In this document: one piece after another, positions 50,136-58,466 of the stretch | How positions within the stretch are numbered: the first letter of the stretch is position 1 | Layout of the letters: each line of letters starts with the position of its first letter | DNA from: an uncultured Lachnospiraceae bacterium | GTDB lineage: Bacteria > Bacillota > Clostridia > Lachnospirales > Lachnospiraceae | DNA length: 64,000 nucleotides | Reading direction: 5' to 3' | NCBI GenBank assembly: GCA_910589075.1 | Contig: CAJUSK010000026.1 | Span: 47,096-111,095, forward strand | Translations under genes and position numbers: made by a program | The notes under the pieces: model-generated | What the model was told of the DNA's origin: nothing | Databases searched by the model: none | The model's input: the letters and a program-made list of their open reading frames with translations, nothing else

Positions 50136-50873
50136 ATGTCAGAACTGATTACATTAAGCCATATCTGTAAAATTTATAATCCGGGTGAAAATGAGGTGCG
50201 GGCGCTGGATGATGTGAGCCTTCGTATAGATGAGAATGAATTTGTGGCGATCATCGGCCAGTCCGGCTCCGGAAAATCCACCCTGATGAATATGCTGGGC
50301 TGTCTGGATGTGCCAACCAGCGGTGACTATATGCTTCATGGGCAGGATGTAGCCAATATGACGGATGACGAACTTTCGGATATCCGGAATAAGGAGATCG
50401 GATTTATTTTCCAGGGTTTCAACCTGATTCAGAATCTGACCGCCCTGGAGAATGTGGAATTGCCGCTGATCTACCGGAATGTGGGCAGACGGGAGCGGCA
50501 GCGTCTTTCCCTGGAAGCCCTGCAGAAAGTAGGGCTGGAAAAGCGGCTGACTCACCGGCCGGCAGAGATGAGTGGCGGGCAGCAGCAGAGGGTGGCCATT
50601 GCCAGAGCCATAGCCCAGGCGCCTCCGGTGATTCTGGCGGATGAGCCCACAGGGAATCTGGACTCCGTTTCCACCAAAGAGATTATGGGAATCCTGCGGG
50701 GACTCCATGAGGATGGCCGTACAGTGATCCTGATCACTCACGATAATGAAATTGCAGCCCAGGCCGAGCGTATTATTAAAATCAAAGACGGCCGGATATC
50801 GGAAGATATTTCCCGCAGCGAATTGGAGCGGCGGGATGAGGAGAGACATGATAACAGTGCAGAGGGGAAGTAA
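50136..50873 (+). CDS. ABC transporter ATPase (MacB/LolD/YknY-like)
   Basis: 245 residues. Walker A GQSGSGKST at about 41-49, signature MSGGQQQRVAIARAI, Walker B VILADEPTGNLD, and NIRNKEIGFIFQGFNLI-type Q-loop: all as in the MacB/LolD group. With the following fusion protein and FtsX-like permease it makes a tripartite exporter, as in YknXYZ. Substrates of this group are peptides, toxins or lipids; none is indicated here. The next gene begins three bases after its stop. Confidence 0.93.
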   Translation: MSELITLSHICKIYNPGENEVRALDDVSLRIDENEFVAIIGQSGSGKSTLMNMLGCLDVPTSGDYMLHGQDVANMTDDELSDIRNKEIGFIFQGFNLIQNLTALENVELPLIYRNVGRRERQRLSLEALQKVGLEKRLTHRPAEMSGGQQQRVAIARAIAQAPPVILADEPTGNLDSVSTKEIMGILRGLHEDGRTVILITHDNEIAAQAERIIKIKDGRISEDISRSELERRDEERHDNSAEGK

Positions 50874-50876
50874 GGG

Positions 50877-52388
50877 ATGATAAAATTCAGAAAAAAAGAT
50901 GATTTTATGGATGATTCTCAGAAAGAAAAGAAAGTAAAAAAACCGAAAAATCCTGCCAGACGGAAGAAACGGATCAAAATGGCAGTGGCAATACTTGTAG
51001 TGCTTGCCATTGTGGGAGGCGTTTTTGTCAGTTCCGGTCAAAAGAAGGATGTTGCACCCCAGATTATGGCCACTACGGTGGTACGCGGGGATGTGGAAAC
51101 CATAGTCAGTACCAGCGGCGTGGTAGAAAGTGAAATCACACAGATTTATTATGCGCCCATGGCCGCAAAGGTGTCCGAACTGAATGTGGAACTGGGAGAC
51201 GCAGTGAAGGCAGGGGATATGCTGCTGGCCTATGACACAGAGGATCTGGAATTCAAACAGAGGTCTGATGCATTGGAGGCGCAGGTCAGTGAGAACAGCT
51301 ATCAGAGTTCCATTGCGGAAAGCAATAAACAGGAAGCTATTTACAACGAATCATCGGCACAGCTTGCCAATGTGGAAGCGCTGATCATTTTCCAGAAAGA
51401 TCTGATCAAACAATTTGAGTATTATGTGGAAGATGAAAAGACAGCAAAAAAACTGAAACTCTATGATGAGAGATACCGTCTGAACCGCTGGATCAATAAC
51501 CTGAGCGTACAGGCATACATAGAAGATACGGAAGGCGTCCATGTTTCCCAGGCCCAGGCCATGAATGAACTGGAAGAAATCAACAAGAAGCTGGAAGAAC
51601 TGGAAGCGGATAAGGAATTGACGGAACTGGAACGTACCATTGTGACTCAGCAGGAAGTACTGGCGGATCTGGAGACAATGCGGGACGAACTCAAGTCCGA
51701 TAAAAATTCTTCTGAAAACGGGATTCTGGATCCCTATAAGAAAAAAGAATTGCAGGCCGTTGTGGAAAAAGGCAGGATTGCCGAACAACAGGCGCAGGCG
51801 CATCTGGAGGAAGCGCTGGCCGGCATTCGGGCAGATTTTAACGGCATTATAACAGAACTGGATATCAATAAAGGATTTGTGACAGAAGCCGGTTCCAAAT
51901 TGATGAAACTGGAAAGCAGCGACGCAGTGCGGGTGAATATTTCCCTGTCTAAATATGATCTGTCCAAAGTTGCCCTGGGACAGACGGCGGAAGTGGAGAT
52001 TTCCGGACAGACCTATGAAGGCACGGTGAGCAAAATCAACCGGATGGCGGAGAAAAATGATTCCGGCACAAGGCTGGTGGCTGCAGAAGTCCATATCGAA
52101 AACCCGGATGACAATATCTATCTTGGGATTGAGGGAAAAGTGAAGATCATGGCTCAGAAATCAGAAAATACACTGGTTGTTCCCATTGCAGCCATTAACA
52201 CGGATCAGATGGGGGATTTCTGCTTTGTTGTCAAAGACGGGATTTTGGAGCGGCATGATGTAACCGCAGGCCTTTCATCCGAAGACAGCATAGAGATTCT
52301 GGATGGCCTGGAAGAAGGTGATATTGTCCTCACGGATACTTCCATGGAACTGACAGAAGGCATGCAGATCGAGCCGCTGATCATGTGA
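50877..52388 (+). CDS. Membrane fusion protein of the MacAB-like exporter (HlyD/YknX family)
   Basis: 503 residues. A Lys/Arg-rich cytoplasmic start of about 35 residues precedes one membrane helix (AVAILVVLAIVGGVFV), so it is membrane-anchored, not a lipoprotein. VVRGDVETIVSTSGVVE begins the lipoyl/barrel part; residues 130-320 form a long coiled-coil hairpin (LEEINKKLEELEADKELTELE); then ISLSKYDLSKVALGQTAEVEISGQTYEGTVSKI and VVPIAAINTD complete it. The long hairpin is larger than in YknX-like proteins. Confidence 0.9.
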   Translation: MIKFRKKDDFMDDSQKEKKVKKPKNPARRKKRIKMAVAILVVLAIVGGVFVSSGQKKDVAPQIMATTVVRGDVETIVSTSGVVESEITQIYYAPMAAKVSELNVELGDAVKAGDMLLAYDTEDLEFKQRSDALEAQVSENSYQSSIAESNKQEAIYNESSAQLANVEALIIFQKDLIKQFEYYVEDEKTAKKLKLYDERYRLNRWINNLSVQAYIEDTEGVHVSQAQAMNELEEINKKLEELEADKELTELERTIVTQQEVLADLETMRDELKSDKNSSENGILDPYKKKELQAVVEKGRIAEQQAQAHLEEALAGIRADFNGIITELDINKGFVTEAGSKLMKLESSDAVRVNISLSKYDLSKVALGQTAEVEISGQTYEGTVSKINRMAEKNDSGTRLVAAEVHIENPDDNIYLGIEGKVKIMAQKSENTLVVPIAAINTDQMGDFCFVVKDGILERHDVTAGLSSEDSIEILDGLEEGDIVLTDTSMELTEGMQIEPLIM

Positions 52389-52397
52389 GGATAAGCT

Positions 52398-53618
52398 ATG
52401 GGACAAATATGGGAATTTATAAAAATCGCTCTGATGAATATCAGAAGCAACAAAGGGCGTTCCATCCTGACGATGCTTGGCATTATCATTGGTATTTCCT
52501 CCGTTATTCTGCTGATCTCCATCGGCAACAGTGTAAAAGGCCAGATCAACGAAGAATTGAATGATATGGCAGGCGGGCAGGTGTACCTCTATGTCAGTGA
52601 CAGAGACAGTGACGGCGACTATCTGAGTTTCACAGAGGATGATTTTGCGCTGATTAAGGAAAAGATCCCTCATGTAGTGGGTGTAACTCCCCAATGGCAA
52701 TACTGGGGTGCCACTGTGGCCAGCCGTAAAGGGGATACCAGCGTAGTCATCAAGGCCGGCAACCAATATTTGGAATATGCCTCCAAAGATCCTTTTTTAC
52801 ACGGCGGGTATTTTACGCAGAATGATTATGACGCGGGAAGAGATGTATGCGTGATTACAGAAAACGGCGCCAGGCAGCTTTTTGGCACCTCCAATGTGGT
52901 CGGCATGACACTGGAACTGACCATTTTCAATGTCTCCAGGGAAATGACCATCGTGGGTGTGCGCAAAGACAGTGATTCCGCCATGTTGAATATGTTAAAT
53001 GGAGAACGTATCTACCTGGATATGCCCCTGTCCGTGTTTGCAAATTTTGGATTTTATATCGGGGACATGAGCGATATGCTGATTATTGCGGAGTCTTCCG
53101 AATATTCCACGGATATAGCCCAGCGAGGGATCCAGTTGCTGGAGGCCAAATACAATGTCCGGGGTGAAAACCTCATTCAGGTGGATGACTTCAACGATTA
53201 CATGTCACAGATGAGCAGTATCCTCAATTATATTACACTGTTTGTTGCTTTCGTGGCGGCAATTTCGCTGCTGGTAGGCGGCATCGGCGTTATGAATATT
53301 ATGCTCGTCTCCGTAACAGAGCGTACAAGGGAAATCGGCATCCGCAAGGCCCTGGGGGCCAGGACATCTTCCATTATGCTTCAGTTTTTGTCGGAGTCAG
53401 CCATTATCACACTGGTAGGCGGTATTATCGGCATTTTAATTGGCATTGGCGGAGCCCAGTTAATCTGTGGCGCCATTGGTTTCAACGCTTCCATCAACAT
53501 CAGTATCATCCTGATTGCCACACTTTTTTCATCTGGCGTGGGACTTTTCTTCGGTATCTATCCGGCCCGTAAGGCCGCAAAACTCAGTCCCATTGAGGCA
53601 CTGCGTGTGATGTCATAA
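52398..53618 (+). CDS. MacB/FtsX-like ABC permease
   Basis: 406 residues. It has the MacB layout: one N-terminal membrane helix (NKGRSILTMLGIIIGISSVILLI), a large extracellular MacB_PCD domain, then three helices at the C-terminus with GGIGVMNIMLVSVTERTREIGIRKALGA and IYPARKAAKLSPIEALRVMS at the end. It works with the preceding ATPase and fusion protein. The start follows the stop of the fusion gene by nine bases with GAGG upstream. Confidence 0.93.
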   Translation: MGQIWEFIKIALMNIRSNKGRSILTMLGIIIGISSVILLISIGNSVKGQINEELNDMAGGQVYLYVSDRDSDGDYLSFTEDDFALIKEKIPHVVGVTPQWQYWGATVASRKGDTSVVIKAGNQYLEYASKDPFLHGGYFTQNDYDAGRDVCVITENGARQLFGTSNVVGMTLELTIFNVSREMTIVGVRKDSDSAMLNMLNGERIYLDMPLSVFANFGFYIGDMSDMLIIAESSEYSTDIAQRGIQLLEAKYNVRGENLIQVDDFNDYMSQMSSILNYITLFVAFVAAISLLVGGIGVMNIMLVSVTERTREIGIRKALGARTSSIMLQFLSESAIITLVGGIIGILIGIGGAQLICGAIGFNASINISIILIATLFSSGVGLFFGIYPARKAAKLSPIEALRVMS

Positions 53619-53651
53619 ACATAACATAAGCATATAAACACATAAGCATAT

Positions 53652-53716
53652 AAACACAGGCCCTGCCCTGTTGCAGCGTTCGGAAGGAACAGTTGCAATA
53701 AGCGGGCCTGTGTTTG
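53652..53716 (+). terminator. Large terminator after the exporter operon
   Basis: AAACACAGGCCC and GGGCCTGTGTTT form a perfect 12-bp stem with a 40-nt loop that holds an inner CTGTT / AACAG stem. A 16-base sequence, CATAAGCATATAAACA, is directly repeated just before it (53625 and 53641). Confidence 0.75.
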
Positions 53717-53717
53717 C

Positions 53718-53767
53718 ATTCACGACAATAGAAAGTTCCCTAAGCGTGCTTTTTATATGTTTATGAC
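53718..53767 (+). repeat. Dispersed hairpin repeat, copy 8 (diverged)
   Basis: ATTCACGACAATAGAAAGTT on the left, AAGCGTGCTTTTTATATG and then TTTATGACA on the right; the right arm no longer pairs fully. It again abuts a terminator. Confidence 0.65.
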
Positions 53768-53803
53768 AAAAGATACCCAGCAAGCCGGCTCCACAATTTT
53801 TAA

Positions 53804-53832
53804 TGGACACAAAATAATACCTGTTGTATAAT
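53804..53832 (+). promoter_or_regulatory. Promoter of the small accessory gene
   Basis: TGGACA at 53804-53809, 17-base spacer, TATAAT at 53827-53832; the gene at 53922 follows with GAGGAGG as ribosome site. Confidence 0.6.
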
Positions 53833-53921
53833 AAATGCTGTATAGGGACGAAATGGGTATCCTATAGCGAATCGCCTGCGCAGTGTAAGAACATTCTGTC
53901 AGGAAATCTGAGGAGGTAAAT

Positions 53922-54254
53922 ATGCAGACTATCGTGATTGTACTAAATCCCGGAAAACTCGAAAACCCGGATTTAGACTTGCGTTATCAAATACCGGATC
54001 GTATTGAAGAGCTATCGGGCGGATTGATAAAGGATAACGGGTATGATTACATAGATACAGAAGATGGACAACCCGGTCCATTGCTGGGAATCTGGTTGGA
54101 GACGGAATCAGCAGATGAAAACTGGCCTGTGATTGTCAAATTGTTTCAGGAAGAGAAATTCAAAGGGAATGATCTGTCAAAAGCGGCAGAAATTTTTATA
54201 TCTGAAAACGATACAGAAGATATAGAAAACTGTACATTGGTTTTCCCCGGATAG
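53922..54254 (+). CDS. Hypothetical small acidic protein
   Basis: 110 residues, not recognised. GGAGG is seven bases before the ATG and a promoter is visible, so it is probably expressed. It is acidic and compact (MQTIVIVLNPGKLENPDLDLRYQIPDRIEE), with no signal peptide or membrane segment. In size and charge it resembles immunity proteins, and it opens a stretch of unrelated small genes, but no toxin gene is adjacent, so that reading is only a guess. Confidence 0.65.
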   Translation: MQTIVIVLNPGKLENPDLDLRYQIPDRIEELSGGLIKDNGYDYIDTEDGQPGPLLGIWLETESADENWPVIVKLFQEEKFKGNDLSKAAEIFISENDTEDIENCTLVFPG

Positions 54255-54504
54255 CAGTTTGTGTTCACACCGCAGCTTTTTGCCAGAGGGGAAAGCCCAT
54301 CCCGCCTAAGCACCCTGCGGCTGCGTCAAAGTCACCGACAACAGGGAATTTTGGCTGATTCAAGTGTTCCGCCTGTTTCTGTGGCGGACTTGCTGAAAAA
54401 ATCGCAGCATACCCCATACACAACAGGGCAACGGAATTATCAGCCCCTGTTACCGCCGCCCCGTTTTAGAGTTCACCATACCGATAAACCGGAAGTTGTA
54501 AGTG
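54255..54504. other. Gap with degenerate sequence, no confident gene
   Basis: An open frame of 86 codons at 54261 exists but has no ribosome site and unusual composition (many Pro, Arg, Ser, Gln). The DNA is more GC-rich than the genes on either side and may be a remnant of an inserted element. Confidence 0.4.
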
Positions 54505-55125
54505 TTACATATCTTCAATGAGGATAAAACCTCCATCTTTCTTGCCATTGAGAAATATAAACATTGTAGGTTCCCCTCCACCGTTTATATAAAATGGCAG
54601 CCAATTTGTATGGAGTTGTAATAATAGCATATCATCAGATTTCACTTTGCTATTTTGGAAAAAGGCAGGGATGCCACAAAATTTATCTACATCTAATTGC
54701 TTACATTCCGTTGTGTCCATTTCTTCACTTTCAGTTGTTTGAGGTATCCATATAGTTTCACTGTCCACGGTTGGACCAACACAAAAATTTTCTGTATGAA
54801 TATAGCCTGGAATATTTCCATTGGGTTGCACAATAATTGCATTCTCGCCCGCATCAGGATAAATTATATCCGGGTCAAAAAACGGGTCAGACTTATCTTC
54901 CGGTTGTGTCATAAAAATATATGCCAAACTCAAATCTTTCAATTCAGTGTGAAAGTCATTTAATCGTATCTGCCCTATAAATTTTAATGGGCGATTATCC
55001 CACGGAAGACTGACCGGCCATTGCGGGGCGGCAATCCAATCTGGTTGTCCGCCAAATCTTGTTGTATATCGTTCACCACTATCTTTGCTTTGGGCAGTAA
55101 AAGTATCTATTTTGTAAATTCTCAT
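54505..55125 (-). CDS. YwqG-like (DUF1963) family protein
   Basis: 206 residues. TRFGGQPDWIAAPQWPVS near residues 22-40, FIGQIRLND and, at the C-terminus, GGEPTMFIFLNGKKDGG follow the DUF1963/YwqG pattern, a beta-rich cytoplasmic family of unknown function common in accessory regions. AGGAAGTGAAGAAC precedes the ATG on the minus strand. It is AT-richer than the core genes. No partner is evident. Confidence 0.7.
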   Translation of the reverse strand: MRIYKIDTFTAQSKDSGERYTTRFGGQPDWIAAPQWPVSLPWDNRPLKFIGQIRLNDFHTELKDLSLAYIFMTQPEDKSDPFFDPDIIYPDAGENAIIVQPNGNIPGYIHTENFCVGPTVDSETIWIPQTTESEEMDTTECKQLDVDKFCGIPAFFQNSKVKSDDMLLLQLHTNWLPFYINGGGEPTMFIFLNGKKDGGFILIEDM

Positions 55126-55487
55126 TGTTCTTCACTTCCTTTCATTTGAGCAGACTATATCTGATAATTAACCATACCTTTCGATTTGTCGGTTCCATCT
55201 TGTCTTCCAAGCCAATCTATAAAACGCCTGTTTCCACTGCTTATTGTACACTGATTTCTTCTTATTAGGAACACGAAAAGGCAAGATTTTTGACGAAAAT
55301 ACAAGAAAATAGAATGAAACTATCACATTCGTCAATCTTATAAATACCGTTTCCATCCCTTGCATAGCGGGGAATTTTCTGTTATAAATACGTTGATATA
55401 TTTTTTCAAAATTTTGGTGAGAGGGCTTGACAAACATGATAACTTCTGCCATCGCTAAAGCAAGCGAAAATTTGAGAGGACGGGATT
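55126..55487. other. AT-rich gap without a supported gene
   Basis: A 94-codon frame on the minus strand (55168-55452) has no ribosome site and a low-complexity basic C-terminus. A TTGACA at 55429 has no good -10 partner. Nothing else is seen. Confidence 0.4.
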
Positions 55488-56030
55488 ATGAAAAGAGCCA
55501 CAGACGACTTTTCAAACTGGCGATTGCAACAAGAGAATATGTCAAAACCGTTTCCGTATGTTTTCCCGCAAATGCCGCCCCGGTTCCGGCGATGCTGTGC
55601 ATTTATGAAAACAGTATTTTTGATACAATGGGGATGCTTTGCCGCTTTTTGTGTTTGCGGTATGGTGTTATTCATTCCAGTGGTTATTTGGGGTAAGAAT
55701 ATGGAAATGCGTGCTATGATAGAGAACACGCCGTTTTTGGCGTTTTTCATTGTGGCGGCTACTACCTCACTCCCGATTTCTTTTGCAGCTATTCCGTTTG
55801 GATTTGCCCCAAAACTTTTTTGGCGGTGTCCATGTTGTGGACATCCATTTCCGTATTATGTCCCAACACGCGGGGACAACTTAAAAGAGAAAGAGTGCTT
55901 ACTGACTATAAAGAGGCAACATATCAAGTATGCGAAACTTAAATTTTGTCTGCTGATTATTCCGTCTATCTGCCCGGAGTGCAAGTGCAAGTTTTTTGAA
56001 ATGACTGGTGATGAAGAGCCGTTCATGTGA
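55488..56030 (+). CDS. Membrane protein with two zinc-ribbon-like CxxC motifs
   Basis: 180 residues, unrecognised. GAGAGGA lies eight bases before the ATG. Two hydrophobic segments (about 42-68 and 82-105) are followed by a cytoplasmic part with CPCCGHPFPYYVP and CPECKCKF, paired Cys motifs that could bind one zinc. Such short membrane-anchored zinc ribbons are common in Firmicutes and rarely characterised. Confidence 0.65.
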   Translation: MKRATDDFSNWRLQQENMSKPFPYVFPQMPPRFRRCCAFMKTVFLIQWGCFAAFCVCGMVLFIPVVIWGKNMEMRAMIENTPFLAFFIVAATTSLPISFAAIPFGFAPKLFWRCPCCGHPFPYYVPTRGDNLKEKECLLTIKRQHIKYAKLKFCLLIIPSICPECKCKFFEMTGDEEPFM

Positions 56031-56250
56031 CCGTGAAAGATGCTGATCGTGGTAAGGTTATTTCAGAACACTACTTCCCCGCCCGTGGCAAGTGAGCCAA
56101 AAGCGCAAACGAGACGGGGCTATGGCGGACAGTTTTGTTTAGGATTGTTCGGCCGTTGGGACAAAATGTCCCGAGGCGGGATATGATTTTGTTTTAGTGA
56201 TAATGAAAATAGGCTGAATTTCAAACAGTTTTAGTAGTGGGGGCAGAAAT
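56031..56250. other. Gap, possible relic of mobile DNA
   Basis: Contains the small palindrome GGGACAAAATGTCCC (about 56158-56172) and otherwise no open frame with a start. GC content rises locally (GCGCAAACGAGACGGGGC). It may be a relic; there is no direct proof. Confidence 0.3.
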
Positions 56251-56739
56251 ATGACGAAAGCAGGAAGAGAAAAAGAGAAAATAGAAGGACTACTACGGGA
56301 AGTTCGGGCATATCTGCCGCCTCCTGGAACGGTATTCGAGTCCTACACCTTTTTGGCTCCGGAAGCCCTCTGGACCGGGAAAATGTATGGGCAACTCTTT
56401 GTTGCAGTGGCAGAGGATCGGTGGGACGGTTCCGGGAACGGATGCTTCCTTGCAGTATTGTATTTGGATGGTGTGTTTGTTGCGGATTTGAAAAAACAGA
56501 CTGCCGTTAATTATTGCGCCTCCTGTTTTTCCTATTTTACAAAAATTATGGATTTATACGAAAGGGTATTAACGAATACACCCAGCCCGGAAAGTGTTTG
56601 GGATAATGAGGGCTACCGCCGCTGCAAAGAAGCGGAGGAAGTTTTACGAAAGCAGGTTACGGAAATCGACCCTACGGCACTTTCCAGCGACTCGAATTTT
56701 TGGAGTACCCTGATTGAAGAATTTGGAGCTGGTATGTAA
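56251..56739 (+). CDS. Hypothetical protein
   Basis: 162 residues, not recognised. GGGGGC stands about seven bases before the ATG. It begins with a charged helix (KAGREKEKIEGLLREVRAYLP) and continues with an alternating beta-rich part (FVAVAEDRWDGSGNGCFLAVLYLDGVFVADL) and a helical end. No signal peptide or membrane segment. The mixture is similar to small immunity-like proteins, but without a toxin partner this cannot be supported. Confidence 0.6.
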   Translation: MTKAGREKEKIEGLLREVRAYLPPPGTVFESYTFLAPEALWTGKMYGQLFVAVAEDRWDGSGNGCFLAVLYLDGVFVADLKKQTAVNYCASCFSYFTKIMDLYERVLTNTPSPESVWDNEGYRRCKEAEEVLRKQVTEIDPTALSSDSNFWSTLIEEFGAGM

Positions 56740-56910
56740 ATAATGTTCTTAAATAATCTTTTCAAAATCCAGTAATCATGTAGTCGCCAACGGAAACGCA
56801 ATATAAAAAACCGTTGGATAACGGCTGGCTATTGACGCGCCCCAAACGAAAACGAACACCAAACGGCAGTTTTGAAACAAGGGACTTCAAGACCGCCGTT
56901 TTCTTATATT

Positions 56911-56947
56911 GACACAGTGGCAAAAGGAGCTGACACTGTGTCTTTCT
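56911..56947 (+). terminator. Terminator in the accessory region
   Basis: GACACAGTG and CACTGTGTC form a 9-bp stem with a 14-nt loop, followed by TTTCT. The surrounding 360 bases (56740-57100) hold no supported gene. Confidence 0.7.
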
Positions 56948-57100
56948 ATCTTGTCCACCCCTATGACTTATCCAAAAAAGCCCGGGCCCCGAACAAGGAC
57001 ATTCTGACCCATTACCCCTAAATACTCAAACAACACCCGATATTTTATCACCAAACCTTGCAGGCCCATTTCTTTTTATGTATAATGTACACGAAAGCAA

Positions 57101-57472
57101 TGAGCAGTGCCAAAATTGCCTGGGACAAATGGACTGCTTGCAGTCTGGTTTGTCACAGACAATTTTGATAGGGCGAAGCCCGTGAGCGGAGGGACGAAGT
57201 CCCGAAGCGGCACTGCGGAGAAAATAAAGCCAGGGCAATTCAGCCTGGGACAAATGGACTGCTTGCAGTCTGGTTTGTCACAGACAATTTTGATAGGGCG
57301 AAGCCCGTGAGCGGAGGGACATAGTCCCGAAGCGGCACTGCGGAGAAAATAAAGCCAGGGCAATTCAGCCTGGGACAAATGGACTGTTTGCAGTCTGATT
57401 TGTCACAGACAATTTTGATAGGGCGAAGCCCGTGAGCGGAGGGACGAAGTCCCGAAGCGGCACTGCGGAGTA
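57101..57472 (+). repeat. Tandem 125-bp structured repeat (about three units)
   Basis: CCTGGGACAAATGGACTG starts at 57119, 57244 and 57369, period 125. Each unit is full of small stems: GACTGC-TT-GCAGTC, TTGTC-ACA-GACAA, GGGC-GAA-GCCC and GGGAC-GAA-GTCCC (one copy has ATA there). CAGTGCC before the first unit pairs with GGCACTG at its end, and CAAAATTG with CAATTTTG, so the whole folds as a multi-branched RNA. The array ends 25 bases before the start of the YcxB-like gene. Confidence 0.92.
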
Positions 57473-57496
57473 AATTGAAAAGGAACAACCAATACA

Positions 57497-57976
57497 ATGG
57501 AATTAGAATTTCAGACAAAAATAACAACAAACATTCTGTTTGACTACATGCTCCATCACACTTACAACAGCCCGTCAGGCATTCTGGGCGGTGGGATTGG
57601 GTCGCTTTTAGTGATTGGATTTTTTGGAACACAAAATATTCTGTATCTTCTGGCAGGTCTGGTGCTGCTTTTTTATTTACCCTGCAGTCTCTACCTCAGT
57701 TCTATGAAACAGATGCAGAACACCCCTGCTTTTAAAGAACCTCTAACCTACAAATTGAACGAAGAAGGCATTCAGGTATCCCAGAGCGGGCAGAGTCAGC
57801 TTCAGAAATGGGAAAACATGTACAAAGCTGTTTCTACCAGAAACAGCATTATTATATACAATACAAAAGTAAATGCATGGATATTTCCACGCAGCGATAT
57901 GGGGGCTATGACACCCCGCGTAATTGAAATGATTTCCACACATATGCCCGCAGGCAAAGTCAGGATACGGTGGTGA
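57497..57976 (+). CDS. YcxB-like membrane protein
   Basis: 159 residues. Two adjacent membrane segments (about 28-46 and 48-66: SGILGGGIGSLLVIGFF, ILYLLAGLVLLFYLP) are followed by a C-terminal domain with YKLNEEGIQVSQSGQSQLQKWENMYKAVSTRNSIIIY, the YcxB-type pattern (PH-like, unknown role). AAAGGAAC precedes the ATG by about 12 bases. It is the first gene after the 125-bp repeat array; the stop is two bases before the tsaE start. Confidence 0.75.
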   Translation: MELEFQTKITTNILFDYMLHHTYNSPSGILGGGIGSLLVIGFFGTQNILYLLAGLVLLFYLPCSLYLSSMKQMQNTPAFKEPLTYKLNEEGIQVSQSGQSQLQKWENMYKAVSTRNSIIIYNTKVNAWIFPRSDMGAMTPRVIEMISTHMPAGKVRIRW

Positions 57977-57978
57977 TT

Positions 57979-58428
57979 ATGGTATATGAGACACAGAGTG
58001 CCCAGGAAACATTTGCATTGGGAGAACGGATTGGACGGGAAGCCGGTCCGGGACAGATTTACACCCTTACAGGCGACCTGGGTGTGGGAAAGACTGTATT
58101 GACCCAGGGCGTGGCAAAGGGGCTGGGTATTACCGGGCCTGTTTCCAGCCCGACCTTCACCATTGTACAGGTGTATGAGAACGGCAGGCTGCCGTTTTAT
58201 CATTTTGACGTATATCGTATTGGCGATGTGGAAGAGATGGAAGAAGTGGGCTATGAAGACTGTTTTTATGGTGGCGGTGTCTGCCTGATTGAATGGGCGG
58301 AACTGATTTCCGAATTATTGCCTTCCGACTGTATTCATATCTGTATTGAAAAAGATCTCAACAGGGGATTTGATTACAGAAAAATTACGATTGAACCTTT
58401 GGGGGATAAACACATTTCCTCAAAATGA
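57979..58428 (+). CDS. tsaE: tRNA t6A biosynthesis ATPase TsaE
   Basis: 149 residues from the ATG at 57979. Walker A GDLGVGKT at about 32-39, SSPTFTIVQVY and FHFDVYRI are the TsaE signatures, with the downstream LIEWAE. TsaE binds the TsaB-TsaD dimer and is needed for threonylcarbamoyl transfer to A37 of ANN-decoding tRNAs. It leads the block tsaE-tsaB-rimI and, after three more genes, tsaD. Confidence 0.95.
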   Translation: MVYETQSAQETFALGERIGREAGPGQIYTLTGDLGVGKTVLTQGVAKGLGITGPVSSPTFTIVQVYENGRLPFYHFDVYRIGDVEEMEEVGYEDCFYGGGVCLIEWAELISELLPSDCIHICIEKDLNRGFDYRKITIEPLGDKHISSK

Positions 58429-58466
58429 CGATATAAACAGAAGTAGAGGAAAACAGGCGATTGCAT

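Noticed and set aside
54261..54521. 86-codon frame with Pro/Arg/Gln-rich composition
   Set aside because: No ribosome site, odd composition, and it ends within the next minus-strand gene; more likely degenerate DNA.
55168..55452. 94-codon minus-strand frame
   Set aside because: No ribosome site or family resemblance; only the AT-rich gap makes it open.
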